The notes: generated by a model not told the origin, from the sequence alone. Positions 17,390-26,181 are shown, counted from the stretch's first letter. The stretch is DNA of 64,000 nt from Roseovarius marisflavi (GCF_900142625.1 NZ_FRBN01000004.1:62001-126000), one strand, 5' to 3'. Translations and numbers: made by a program.

Positions 17390-17424
17390 CCCCGCCTGAC
17401 GTTTTGTCGGGCGGGGTTTTCTTT
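17390..17424 (+). terminator. rho-independent terminator after soxA
   Basis: CCCCGCCTGAC (17390-17400), loop GTTTT, GTCGGGCGGGG (17406-17416) gives an 11-bp stem with one wobble pair, followed by TTTTCTTT. It begins ten bases after the soxA stop and precedes an operator-like repeat and soxB. It should end or attenuate the soxXYZA transcript. Confidence 0.85.
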
Positions 17425-17432
17425 GGTGATAA

Positions 17433-17452
17433 ACATTCAAAAAACCGCATGT
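17433..17452. promoter_or_regulatory. candidate SoxR operator before soxB
   Basis: ACATTC, eight bases, GCATGT: five of six half-site positions symmetric, one change from ACATTC-N8-GAATGT. It lies between the soxA terminator and the soxB start, 30 bases before the ATG, implying a separate regulated promoter for soxBCDEF. SoxR binding is inferred. Confidence 0.5.
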
Positions 17453-17481
17453 AACCTGTGCGGGATGTGGAAGGGTCCGAT

Positions 17482-19179
17482 ATGATCTCGCGGCGTGATT
17501 TTCTTCAGACGAGCATGGCGGCTTCGGCCATTCTGGGCGGGTCGTCCTTTGGTCAGTGGGCCAAGGTTGCGGCGCAACAGGCGCTGACTCAAGATCAGCT
17601 TTTGCAGTTTGATACCTTTGGCAATGTGTCGCTGATCCATATCACCGACATTCACGCGCAGATGAAACCGATCTATTTCCGCGAGCCGTCGATCAATATC
17701 GGCGTGGGCGACAACAAGGGGCAGGTGCCGCATGTCACCGGCGCCGACTTCCGCAAGATGTATGGCATCGACGACGGTAGCCCCTCGCATTACGCGCTGA
17801 GCTCGGGCGATTTTTCGGCGCTTGCGCAGGCCTATGGCCGGGTTGGCGGGCTTGACCGGGTGTCGACCGTGATCAACGCGATTCGCGCCGACCGCCCTGA
17901 TGCGATCCTGCTGGATGGCGGCGACACATGGCACGGCTCTTACACCTGTTACCAGACCGAAGGTCAGGACATGGTCAACGTGATGAACGCATTGAAGCCC
18001 GACGCGATGACCTTTCACTGGGAATTCACGCTTGGGTCAGAGCGCGTGCAGGAGATTGTCGAGGGATTGCCCTTTGCCGCCCTTGGCCAGAATATCTTTG
18101 ACGCGGAATGGGACGAGCCGGTTGATATCTTCCCGCCTTACAAGTTCTTCGAGCGTGGCGGCGTCAATGTTGCCGTGATCGGGCAGGCCTTTCCTTACAT
18201 GCCGATTGCCAACCCCGGCTGGATGTTCCCGGAATACAGCTTTGGTATCCGCGACGAGAACATGCAGGCGATGGTTGACGAAGTGCGCGCCAAGGGCGCC
18301 GAGTTGGTCGTCGTGCTCAGCCATAACGGTTTTGACGTCGACAAGAAGATGGCCGGCAAGGTTACGGGCATTGACGTGATCCTGTCGGGGCACACCCATG
18401 ATGCCTTGCCCGAGCCGGTTTTGGTTGGCGAGACGATCATCGTCGCCAGCGGGTCGAACGGCAAATTCGTCAGCCGCGTCGATCTTGATGTGCGCGACGG
18501 CCGGATGATGGGGTTCCGCCACAAGCTTATCCCGATTTTCAGCGATGTGATCGAGCCGGACAAGGCGGTCACCGAGGTGATCGACGCACAGCGCGCGCCT
18601 TATATGGCAGAGCTGAGTGAGGTGATCGGCCAGAGCGAGAGCCTTTTGTACCGACGCGGCAATTTCAACGGCACCTGGGATGATCTTATCTGTGACGCCC
18701 TGATCAGCGAGCGCGAGGCCGATATCGCCATGTCGCCCGGTGTGCGGTGGGGTCCGTCGATCCTGCCGGGGCAGGATATCACCCGCGAGGATATCTGGAA
18801 CGTGACCTCGATGACCTATGGCCGGGCGTATCGCACCGAAATGACCGGCGAGTTTATCCATGTCATCCTTGAGGATGTCGCCGACAACCTGTTCAATCCC
18901 GACCCCTATTACCAGCAGGGCGGCGATATGGTGCGGCTTGGCGGGCTTGGCTATCGAATTGATATCACCAAACCGCAGGGCAGCCGGATCACCGATATGA
19001 CCCTGTTGAAAACCGGCGAGGCGCTTGATGCCTCCAAGACCTATCAGGTTGCCGGCTGGGCCTCGGTCAACGAGGGCACCGAAGGACCGCAGATCTGGGA
19101 TGTCGTCGAAAGCCATATCCGCAAACAGGGCACTGTGCGCGTTGAACCCAATAACAGCGTCAAAGTGATTGGCGCCTAA
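17482..19179 (+). CDS. soxB: SoxB, S-sulfosulfanyl-L-cysteine sulfohydrolase (dimanganese)
   Basis: 565 residues with a twin-arginine signal (ISRRDFLQTSMAASAIL). Metallophosphatase/5'-nucleotidase motifs are ITDIHAQMKP, LDGGDTWHGS, TFHWEFTLGSERVQE, VLSHNGFDVDKK and LSGHTHDALPEP, which provide the two-metal site. SoxB hydrolytically removes sulfate from SoxY-bound S-thiosulfonate. The ATG at 17482 follows GGAAGGG; earlier in-frame codons would disrupt the signal. It is the first gene after the soxA terminator. Confidence 0.96.
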   Translation: MISRRDFLQTSMAASAILGGSSFGQWAKVAAQQALTQDQLLQFDTFGNVSLIHITDIHAQMKPIYFREPSINIGVGDNKGQVPHVTGADFRKMYGIDDGSPSHYALSSGDFSALAQAYGRVGGLDRVSTVINAIRADRPDAILLDGGDTWHGSYTCYQTEGQDMVNVMNALKPDAMTFHWEFTLGSERVQEIVEGLPFAALGQNIFDAEWDEPVDIFPPYKFFERGGVNVAVIGQAFPYMPIANPGWMFPEYSFGIRDENMQAMVDEVRAKGAELVVVLSHNGFDVDKKMAGKVTGIDVILSGHTHDALPEPVLVGETIIVASGSNGKFVSRVDLDVRDGRMMGFRHKLIPIFSDVIEPDKAVTEVIDAQRAPYMAELSEVIGQSESLLYRRGNFNGTWDDLICDALISEREADIAMSPGVRWGPSILPGQDITREDIWNVTSMTYGRAYRTEMTGEFIHVILEDVADNLFNPDPYYQQGGDMVRLGGLGYRIDITKPQGSRITDMTLLKTGEALDASKTYQVAGWASVNEGTEGPQIWDVVESHIRKQGTVRVEPNNSVKVIGA

Positions 19180-19206
19180 AGTCTATGCTGAAAGGAGGCA
19201 TGTAAC

Positions 19207-20478
19207 ATGTCCGAGACCTTCAAAGGCAAATCCACATCGCGGCGCGGGTTTCTGCGCGGGGCGGCAGCGGCGGGGGCCGGTGCGCTTGCGGCCGGTGCGG
19301 CCAAGGCGGCCACGCCCGATCCGTTGATCACCGAGCCACAGCCCTGGGCGCAGGGCCTTGGCGAAGGCGTTGACGTCACGCCCTATGGCCTGCCGATCCA
19401 GTTTGAAAACGACGTGGTGCGGCGCAATGTTGACTGGCTGACGGCGGATACGATCAGCTCGATCAACTTTACGCCGATCCATGCGCTTGATGGCACGATC
19501 ACGCCGCAGGGCTGTGCGTTTGAGCGGCACCATTCCGGCGCGATCGAGCTTGCCAAGGAAGATTACCGCCTGATGATCAACGGGCTTGTCGATACCCCGC
19601 TGGTGTTTAGTTATGCAGATCTTGAGCGGTTCCCGCGCGAAAACCACGTCTATTTCTGTGAATGTGCGGCCAATACCGGGATGGAATGGGCCGGCGCACA
19701 ATTGAACGGCGCGCAGTTCACCCATGGCATGATCCACAACATGGAATATACCGGCGTGCCGCTGCGCACGATCCTGGAAGAGGCGGGCGTCAAGACCGAG
19801 GGTAAATGGGTTTACGTCGAGGGCGCCGATGCGTCGTCGAACGGGCGCTCTATTCCGATGGAAAAGGCGCTTGATGACGTGCTTGTCGCGTTCAAGGCCA
19901 ATGGCGAGGCGTTGCGCAAGGAACACGGATACCCTGTGCGTCTTGTCGTGCCCGGCTGGGAAGGCAATATGTGGGTCAAGTGGCTGCGCCGGATCGAAGT
20001 GACCGATGCCGCCGTGCAGAGCCGCGAAGAAACCAGCAAATACACCGACACATTGGAAGACGGCACCAGCCGCAAATGGACATGGGAGATGGATGCGAAA
20101 TCTGTCGTGACATCGCCCAGCCCGCAAGCGCCCATCACTCACGGAACCGGGCCTTTGGTGATCTCCGGCCTGGCATGGTCAGGTCGGGGAGCCATCACAC
20201 GGGTGGATGTATCCAAGGACGGCGGCAAGACATGGGAAACCGCCCGCCTTGCCAAGCCCGGCGAGAAAATGGCGCTGACGCGGTTCTATCTTGATACCAC
20301 GTGGGACGGCACAGAGATGCTGTTGCAGAGCCGCGCCATGGACGAGACCGGCTATGTTCAGCCGACCAAGACACAGCTGCGCGAGGTGCGTGGACTCAAC
20401 TCGATCTATCACAACAATTGCATTCAGACATGGTGGGTCAAGCCCAACGGGGAGGCAGAGAATGTCGAAGTTTCTTAA
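19207..20478 (+). CDS. soxC: SoxC, molybdenum-containing sulfane dehydrogenase subunit
   Basis: 423 residues with a twin-arginine signal (SRRGFLRGAAAAGAGALAAG). The sulfite-oxidase-type molybdopterin domain shows YFCECAANTGMEW, where C153 is the expected Mo-ligating cysteine, and a C-terminal dimerisation domain with GLAWSGRGAI. SoxCD oxidises the SoxY-bound sulfane sulfur in a six-electron step, so no sulfur globules need form. AAAGGAGG precedes the ATG. The 3' end overlaps soxD by 17 bases, indicating coupled synthesis of the two subunits. Confidence 0.95.
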   Translation: MSETFKGKSTSRRGFLRGAAAAGAGALAAGAAKAATPDPLITEPQPWAQGLGEGVDVTPYGLPIQFENDVVRRNVDWLTADTISSINFTPIHALDGTITPQGCAFERHHSGAIELAKEDYRLMINGLVDTPLVFSYADLERFPRENHVYFCECAANTGMEWAGAQLNGAQFTHGMIHNMEYTGVPLRTILEEAGVKTEGKWVYVEGADASSNGRSIPMEKALDDVLVAFKANGEALRKEHGYPVRLVVPGWEGNMWVKWLRRIEVTDAAVQSREETSKYTDTLEDGTSRKWTWEMDAKSVVTSPSPQAPITHGTGPLVISGLAWSGRGAITRVDVSKDGGKTWETARLAKPGEKMALTRFYLDTTWDGTEMLLQSRAMDETGYVQPTKTQLREVRGLNSIYHNNCIQTWWVKPNGEAENVEVS

Positions 20479-21505
20479 ATTCACCCTTGCCGCCGGCTTT
20501 GCCATCAGTGCCACCGCCGTTTTTGCCGGGGAATTTGGTCTTGGCCGCCCCGCGCTGCCCGAGGAAATCGCGGCGTGGGATGTCAAGGTAATGCCCGATG
20601 GGCGCGGTTTGCCTGAAGGGTCGGGCGATGTCTGGACCGGCGACGAGGTGTTTTCGGAGAATTGCGCCGTCTGTCACGGGGATTTCGCCGAAGGTGTCGG
20701 CAATTGGCCTAAACTTGCCGGGGGCTGGGATACGCTTGACCACGAAGATCCGCTCAAGACGGTCGGGTCATACTGGCCCTATCTTTCGACGGTCTGGGAT
20801 TACGTCAACCGCTCGATGCCGTTTGGCAATGCGCAAAGCCTGAGCGCTGACGAGGTTTACGCCATCACTGCCTATATCCTTTATTCCAACAATCTCGTGG
20901 ATGAGGACTTTACCCTGAGCCACGAGAATTTCACCGAGGTCGAGATGCCCAATGCCGATGGCTTTATCGTCGATGACCGCGCCGAGACCGAATATCCAAA
21001 ATGGACGGGCGAGCCTTGCATGGAAAACTGCAAGGAAGAGGTCAAGATCACCATGCGCGCCCGCGTGCTTGACGTGACCCCGGATGTGGAAGAGGCCGAA
21101 GCGGCCCCGGTTGAGGCAGAGCCGGTTGCGGTTGCTGTTGCAGAACCGGAGCCCGCGCCGGAACCCGAAGTTGCCGCCGTCGATCCGGCGCTGATTGAAG
21201 CCGGTGAAAAGGTGTTCAAGAAATGCAAGGCTTGCCATCAGGTGGGCGAAGGTGCCAAGGATCGGGCCGGGCCACAGCTTAACGGTGTCATGGGCCGTGC
21301 GGCCGGGTCTGTCGAGGGGTTCAAGTATTCAAAGGCGCTCAAGGCCAAGGCCGACGAGGGGCTGGTGTGGAACGAAGAGACTATTTCGGCGTTTTTGGCC
21401 AATCCGCGCGGTTACATGAAAGGCACGAAAATGGGTTTTGCAGGGCTTAAATCCGAGGAAGATCAGGCCGCGATTGCCGCTTATCTGTCCAGCTTCGCCG
21501 ACTAG
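20462..21505 (+). CDS. soxD: SoxD, dihaem cytochrome c subunit of sulfane dehydrogenase
   Basis: 347 residues with a signal peptide (LAAGFAISATAVFAGE). The first haem domain has NCAVCHGDF (C68, C71, H72). A linker rich in Ala, Pro and Glu (about residues 200-235) leads to a second domain with KKCKACHQVG and the class I cytochrome c end FAGLKSEEDQAAIAAYL. It accepts electrons from SoxC. The start at 20462, inside soxC, has GGGGAGG upstream. The flexible acidic linker between haem domains is typical of SoxD. Confidence 0.95.
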   Translation: MSKFLKFTLAAGFAISATAVFAGEFGLGRPALPEEIAAWDVKVMPDGRGLPEGSGDVWTGDEVFSENCAVCHGDFAEGVGNWPKLAGGWDTLDHEDPLKTVGSYWPYLSTVWDYVNRSMPFGNAQSLSADEVYAITAYILYSNNLVDEDFTLSHENFTEVEMPNADGFIVDDRAETEYPKWTGEPCMENCKEEVKITMRARVLDVTPDVEEAEAAPVEAEPVAVAVAEPEPAPEPEVAAVDPALIEAGEKVFKKCKACHQVGEGAKDRAGPQLNGVMGRAAGSVEGFKYSKALKAKADEGLVWNEETISAFLANPRGYMKGTKMGFAGLKSEEDQAAIAAYLSSFAD

Positions 21506-21514
21506 GGGCTGATC

Positions 21515-22216
21515 ATGCCCCAACGGTTTCTAACCCTCGTCCTTGCCGTGATTTTCGCGGCAGGGACAGCGCGGTCAGAGGCCATCGGTGACGCCGAGGC
21601 CGGGGCCGGAATTTTTGAAATGTGCAGCGGCTGTCATGAGATCGGCAAGGGCGCGCAAGACGCCATCGGGCCGCATCTTAACGGGTTGTTCGGACGGCCC
21701 GCCGCCGCGCACGACGGTTTTGCCTATTCCGCCTCGATGAAGCGCGCAGGCGTTGACGGGCTGGTCTGGGATTTGTCGCGGCTTGATGCCTATATAGCCA
21801 ATCCGCGTGCATTGGTGTCGAAAACCCGGATGAGCTTTGACGGGTTGGACGATGCTCAAGAGCGCGCCGATCTTCTGGCCTATCTGCGCCGGTTTTCCGA
21901 CAATCCGCAGAACATCCCCGAGGCGGCGCCAACCGCGCGTGGCACGGACCATTCCGTTGCACCCGAAATTCTCGCGCTTCAGGGCGACCCGGAATATGGC
22001 GAATACCTAAGCAGCGAATGCGTAAGTTGCCATCAGATCGACGGCAGCGCCAACGGCATTCCGTCGATCACACATTGGCCAGAAGATGATTTCGTGGTTG
22101 CCATGCACGCCTATAAGGCGAAACTACGCTCGCATCCGGTGATGCAGATGATGGCCGGGCGGCTTTCAAACGAAGAGATTGCCGCACTTGCGGCCTATTT
22201 CGGGGCCCTCGACTAA
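21515..22216 (+). CDS. soxE: SoxE, dihaem c-type cytochrome
   Basis: 233 residues with a signal peptide (LTLVLAVIFAAGTARSE). The first domain, MCSGCHEIG with GPHLNGLFGRPA, resembles the second domain of SoxD. The second domain holds CVSCHQIDGSANGIP and resembles the cytochrome subunit of flavocytochrome c sulfide dehydrogenase. Directly followed by the flavoprotein gene soxF, it is the likely electron acceptor of SoxF. It begins ten bases after soxD. Confidence 0.88.
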   Translation: MPQRFLTLVLAVIFAAGTARSEAIGDAEAGAGIFEMCSGCHEIGKGAQDAIGPHLNGLFGRPAAAHDGFAYSASMKRAGVDGLVWDLSRLDAYIANPRALVSKTRMSFDGLDDAQERADLLAYLRRFSDNPQNIPEAAPTARGTDHSVAPEILALQGDPEYGEYLSSECVSCHQIDGSANGIPSITHWPEDDFVVAMHAYKAKLRSHPVMQMMAGRLSNEEIAALAAYFGALD

Positions 22217-22244
22217 ATCGAGGGCGTTTAAGGGAGGAAAAGTG

Positions 22245-23513
22245 ATGAAGTTGAACCGACGCAAGTTTATTGGAGCGGGGGCGGCTGCGGCTGCGACCTT
22301 GTCTGCACCGGCGGTTTTGGCCGATGGCCATGGCAAACCGCGGGTGGTGGTGATCGGCGGCGGGGCAGGGGGGGCCACCGTGGCGCGCTATCTCGCCAAG
22401 GACAGCAAGGGCGCGATTGACGTTACTCTTGTCGAACCATCGCGCAGCTATTTCACCTGCTTCTTTTCCAACCTCTATATCGCGGGCTTTACCGATCTTG
22501 AGGATATCTCGCATACCTATGGCACGCTGGCGGCCAAATACGGGATCAACGTGGTGCATGACTGGGCGATTGACGTGGATCGCGCGGGCAAGACCGTGAC
22601 CCTCGCCGGCGGCGCGCAGCTGTCTTATGACAAGCTTATCCTGAGCCCGGGCATTGATTTCGTCGAAGACGCCGTGCCGGGTTGGAGTGTGGCCGCGCAG
22701 AACGTCATGCCACATGCCTATAAGGCCGGATCGCAGAGCGAGCTTTTGAAAGCGCAGATCGCGGCGATGCCGGAGGGCGGCACCTTTGCGATGGTCGCGC
22801 CGCCCAACCCCTATCGCTGTCCGCCGGGCCCTTATGAGAGGGTGTCGATGGTGGCACATGTTCTCAAGCAGATCAACCCGAGCGCCAAGATTCTCGTGAT
22901 CGACCCGAAGGAAAAGTTTTCCAAGCAGGGGCTGTTCGAGGAGGGCTGGCAAAGTCACTATACCGGCATGATCGAGCGGATCGGCCCGGATTTTGGCGGC
23001 ACCAATGTGTCGGTCAATCCCGATGATATGACGATTGATATCGACGGGATGGTCGAAAAGGTCGACGTCTGCAACGTGATCCCGGCGCAAAAGGCCGGGC
23101 GGATTGCCGATATTGCCGGTGTCACCGATGGCAATTGGGTGCCGGTCAATGCCGCCGATCTATCGACCAAGGTCGACCCGGATGTGCATGTGCTTGGCGA
23201 TGCGGCCGCGCAGGGCGACATGCCCAAATCGGGCTTTGCCGCCAACAGTCAGGCCAAGGTCTGTGCCATGGCGGTGCGCGGAGCATTGACCGGGTCCAAG
23301 GTGTTCCCGGCCAAGTTTACCAATACCTGCTGGTCGCTGATTGATACCGATGATGGCGTCAAGGTGGGCGCAACCTATGAGGCGACGGCCGAGAAGATCG
23401 CCAAGGTCGACGGGTTCATTTCGCAAAACGGCGAAGATGCCGCGACGCGCAAGGCGACCTATGAGGAATCGATTGGCTGGTACGCAGGCATCACCGCCGA
23501 CATGTTCGGCTAG
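22245..23513 (+). CDS. soxF: SoxF, flavoprotein of flavocytochrome c sulfide dehydrogenase type
   Basis: 422 residues with a twin-arginine signal (LNRRKFIGAGAAAAATLSA). The FAD-binding motif VVVIGGGAGGATVARYL lies near residue 36, and SYFTCFFSNLYIAGF and PYRCPPGPYERVSM carry the redox cysteine pair of this family. A C-terminal FCSD-flavoprotein domain includes NTCWSLID. SoxF oxidises sulfide in the periplasm and in Paracoccus stimulates the Sox system. AGGGAGG precedes ATG 22245. Confidence 0.92.
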   Translation: MKLNRRKFIGAGAAAAATLSAPAVLADGHGKPRVVVIGGGAGGATVARYLAKDSKGAIDVTLVEPSRSYFTCFFSNLYIAGFTDLEDISHTYGTLAAKYGINVVHDWAIDVDRAGKTVTLAGGAQLSYDKLILSPGIDFVEDAVPGWSVAAQNVMPHAYKAGSQSELLKAQIAAMPEGGTFAMVAPPNPYRCPPGPYERVSMVAHVLKQINPSAKILVIDPKEKFSKQGLFEEGWQSHYTGMIERIGPDFGGTNVSVNPDDMTIDIDGMVEKVDVCNVIPAQKAGRIADIAGVTDGNWVPVNAADLSTKVDPDVHVLGDAAAQGDMPKSGFAANSQAKVCAMAVRGALTGSKVFPAKFTNTCWSLIDTDDGVKVGATYEATAEKIAKVDGFISQNGEDAATRKATYEESIGWYAGITADMFG

Positions 23514-23552
23514 GCGCTTGCGGGCGCCGATTTTCACCCAAGGAGAGAGACC

Positions 23553-23981
23553 ATGAAACAGACAGTTTTTGCCGCGATACTCGGAATGATGGCTGTTCCG
23601 GCCATGGCGCAAGAGGTTGTGACCACGCCCTTTAACGGCAGCTTTGAGGATGCCACCTTTGCAGTGGAAAACGCCATTGTCGGCGAGGGGCTTGTGATTG
23701 ATTTCACAAGCCATGTTGGCGAGATGCTGAACCGCACTGGCGCCGATGTGGGCAGCGACGTCAAGATCTTCGATGCCGCCGACATCTTTCTGTTCTGCTC
23801 GGCGCAGGTGTCGCGCGAGGTGATGGAGGTCAACCCGATGAACATCGCCCATTGTCCTTATAGCATTTTCGTGGCCGACCGGGATGGCGAGGTGGTGATC
23901 GGCCATCGCACCTATCCAGAGGGCGAGATGCAGAAGGTCGAGGCGCTTTTGGACGGTATCGTGAAAAGCGCGCTGGAATAG
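23553..23981 (+). CDS. exported DUF302-family protein
   Basis: 142 residues with a signal peptide (AAILGMMAVPAMAQ). The mature part matches DUF302: EDATFAVENAIVGEGLVIDF, a central GADVGSDVKIF, FCSAQVSREVM, and NIAHCPYSIFVADRDGEV near the end. It holds two cysteines, near 87 and 105. Function is unknown; DUF302 proteins recur beside sulfur-oxidation genes. The ATG follows AAGGAGAGAG, 40 bases after soxF, so it is probably cotranscribed. Confidence 0.8.
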   Translation: MKQTVFAAILGMMAVPAMAQEVVTTPFNGSFEDATFAVENAIVGEGLVIDFTSHVGEMLNRTGADVGSDVKIFDAADIFLFCSAQVSREVMEVNPMNIAHCPYSIFVADRDGEVVIGHRTYPEGEMQKVEALLDGIVKSALE

Positions 23982-24069
23982 GGTCTGTTTGCGCGGGGCT
24001 TGACGCAGGTCAAGGTCTTTTCGCCCGAACCGGGCTATCCCATGACGTGGATGGCAAAAGGGGCCTCGG

Positions 24070-25134
24070 ATGCTTGAAGGCTTGATCGACAGGTTTGGCG
24101 ATGGCGCAGTCCTGATGATGGCAGGGGCGCTTGTCGGGGTGATCTTTGGCGCGGCGGCGCAACACTCGCGGTTTTGTCTGCGCGCGGCCTCGATTGAGCT
24201 GGCGACGGGCCTCTTTGGGCCGCGGCTTTCGATCTGGCTGATCGCCTTTTCCGCCGGGGTGATGGCGGTGCAGGGGATGATCGCGTTTGGCCTGCTTGAC
24301 GTCAACGAGGCGCGCCCGCTTGCCGCCACCGGAAGCATGTCTGGCGCGATCATCGGCGGGCTGATGTTTGGCACCGGCATGATCCTTGCGCGCGGCTGTG
24401 CCAGCCGGTTGCTGGTCTTGTCGGCCACGGGAAATCTGCGGGCCATTGTCACCGGTCTTGTTCTGACGCTGGTCGCGCAATCGGCCTTGCGCGGGGTTCT
24501 GGCCCCGGTGCGCGAGGCGCTTGGCGGGCTCTGGCTGGTGCCTGGCGGCGAGGCGCGCAATATCCTGTCGCATCTTGGTATGGGTCCGGGGCTGGCGGCG
24601 GGTATTGCCGGGCTGGTTCTGCTGGCGGCTCTGTGGCTTGCGCATATGCGCGGTGTGCGCGCGAGCCATGCGATTGCCGGGGTCTTTGTCGGGCTTGCCG
24701 TCGGCTTTGGCTGGCTGGCGACCTATATGATTGCGCAGACCTCGTTCGAGGTGGTGGCGATTTCGTCGGTGACCTTTACCGGCCCGTCGGCGGATACGTT
24801 GATGGGGCTGGTCAACAGCACGAGCTTGCCGCCTGGGTTCGGGGTCGGGCTTGTGCCGGGGGTGTTTGTCGGCGCGGCGGGCATGGCCATCGCGACGCGT
24901 GAATGGATGATCGAACGCTTTGGCCCCGATACCCCGATGGAGCGTTACCTTGTCGGCGCGGCCCTGATGGGGTTTGGCAGCATGCTTGCGGGCGGCTGTG
25001 CCGTGGGCGCGGGCATGTCGGGAGGCGCGATTTTCGCGCTGACCGCTTGGGTCGCGGTGTTCTGCATGTGGATCGGCGCGATGGCCACGCATCTTGTGAT
25101 GGGGCGCGGCGCGGTCCCGGTTGCGACCACCTGA
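24070..25134 (+). CDS. YeeE/YedE-family sulfur permease (second SoxT-like)
   Basis: 354-residue membrane protein with about nine to ten hydrophobic segments. Cysteine motifs are AAQHSRFCLRAASIE near the N-terminus, MILARGCASRLLVLSATGN in the middle and MLAGGCAVGAGMSGGAIF near the C-terminus. These resemble TsuA-type sulfur-compound transporters but differ from SoxT at 11900. It lies 88 bases after the DUF302 gene. Substrate (thiosulfate, sulfite or other) cannot be told from sequence. Confidence 0.82.
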   Translation: MLEGLIDRFGDGAVLMMAGALVGVIFGAAAQHSRFCLRAASIELATGLFGPRLSIWLIAFSAGVMAVQGMIAFGLLDVNEARPLAATGSMSGAIIGGLMFGTGMILARGCASRLLVLSATGNLRAIVTGLVLTLVAQSALRGVLAPVREALGGLWLVPGGEARNILSHLGMGPGLAAGIAGLVLLAALWLAHMRGVRASHAIAGVFVGLAVGFGWLATYMIAQTSFEVVAISSVTFTGPSADTLMGLVNSTSLPPGFGVGLVPGVFVGAAGMAIATREWMIERFGPDTPMERYLVGAALMGFGSMLAGGCAVGAGMSGGAIFALTAWVAVFCMWIGAMATHLVMGRGAVPVATT

Positions 25135-25145
25135 GCGAGGCTGCA

Positions 25146-25214
25146 CGTAGGGTGGGTGAAACCCACGCCCCTCAGCATTAAACCAGAGCAAGCGTGGGTG
25201 TTACCCACCCTACG
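25146..25214. repeat. REP-like long inverted repeat between convergent genes
   Basis: CGTAGGGTGGGT (25146-25157) and ACCCACCCTACG (25203-25214) are perfect outer arms. ACCCACGC (25161-25168) and GCGTGGGT (25192-25199) are perfect inner arms, giving near-identical 23-base halves around a 23-base spacer. GTAG-headed palindromes of this kind resemble widespread REP-type elements. It could also act as a bidirectional terminator for the YeeE and metallo-beta-lactamase genes. Confidence 0.65.
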
Positions 25215-25232
25215 GATCAAGGACAGGGCGCC

Positions 25233-26177
25233 TTATTCCCACTCCATCTGTTCATAGACCCGACCGGCGTTCTTGGTGGCGAGTTCTTCGAACGTGTCGA
25301 GGTGGGAATAGGCCGACTGATCAACGTAATAGGCATCACTCAGGTCACCGCCCTCGTCAATATGTGCCCGGATCTGGGCGCGCAGGTGTTCGAGATAGCC
25401 TTTGGTATAACGGCGGACCTGCGCCATATTGGTGGGGTGACCGTGGCCGGGGATCACATAGGTGGCGTTGAGCGCCTCGAATTCGTTATCCCAAGTCTCT
25501 AGCCAATCGGCGGTGATGGTATCGGCAAAGATCGGCAGCATGCGTTCGTGAAACGCCATGTCGCCCGAGATCACAAGGCTTTGCTCGGGCAGCCAGACCA
25601 CGATATCGCCGGGGCTGTGGGCGGGGCCAAGGTGGCGCGCCTCGATGCGGAAATCACCCATTTCGACAATATATTCGTCGCTGAAGGTTTCAGTCGGGAC
25701 CTGCACGGTGGTGCCCTCGGCCTTGTCGCGATTGTAGCCCTTCATCGCCTGAAGGTTGGGGCCGCCGTTCTCCTCAACTTCGTGGGCGGCATCGACATGC
25801 GCGACAATCGGCACGCCCTGTTCAGCCCAGTAGGAATTCCCAAGCGTGGCGTGGCCCTGCCCGTTTTCGTTAAACACCAGTTTTACCGGCTGGTCGGTGA
25901 TGCGTTTGATCTCGTCATGCAGGGCCTTTGCCAGGGCATAGGCGGCGCTGCCGTTGATCACGACAACCCCGTCGCCGGTGACGATAAAGCTCAGGTTGTT
26001 GTTATGGCCCGAGTTTTCATAAGAGGGCGGCGCGGTGGCGCCAATCGCGGACCAGACGCCGGGGATCACCTCGACCGGTTCGTCATAGAGAAGGGAGCCC
26101 GGGTATTTATCGGCGATATTCTCGCTCGCCAGAGCAGGGGCGGCGGCAAGGGTAAGGGCAAAAAGCAGGTGTTTCAT
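25233..26177 (-). CDS. exported metallo-beta-lactamase-fold protein with altered metal motif (SoxH-like)
   Basis: 314 residues with a Sec signal (LLFALTLAAAPALAS). The fold is recognisable: VVVINGSAAYALAKAL, GPAHSPGD with H188, VISGDMAF with D206 and IPGHGHPTNM with H245. The expected HxHxDH motif, however, reads NENGQGHATLGN, so the usual ligands are replaced (N105, Q107, H109, A110). Similar proteins occur near sox genes and quinoprotein systems. It may bind metal differently or not be a hydrolase. It follows the next gene by four bases. Confidence 0.75.
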   Translation of the reverse strand: MKHLLFALTLAAAPALASENIADKYPGSLLYDEPVEVIPGVWSAIGATAPPSYENSGHNNNLSFIVTGDGVVVINGSAAYALAKALHDEIKRITDQPVKLVFNENGQGHATLGNSYWAEQGVPIVAHVDAAHEVEENGGPNLQAMKGYNRDKAEGTTVQVPTETFSDEYIVEMGDFRIEARHLGPAHSPGDIVVWLPEQSLVISGDMAFHERMLPIFADTITADWLETWDNEFEALNATYVIPGHGHPTNMAQVRRYTKGYLEHLRAQIRAHIDEGGDLSDAYYVDQSAYSHLDTFEELATKNAGRVYEQMEWE

Positions 26178-26181
26178 CGTC

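Noticed and set aside
25146..25214. Repeat as part of a CRISPR array
   Set aside because: Only one inverted pair with a single spacer-like middle; no direct repeats and no cas genes.
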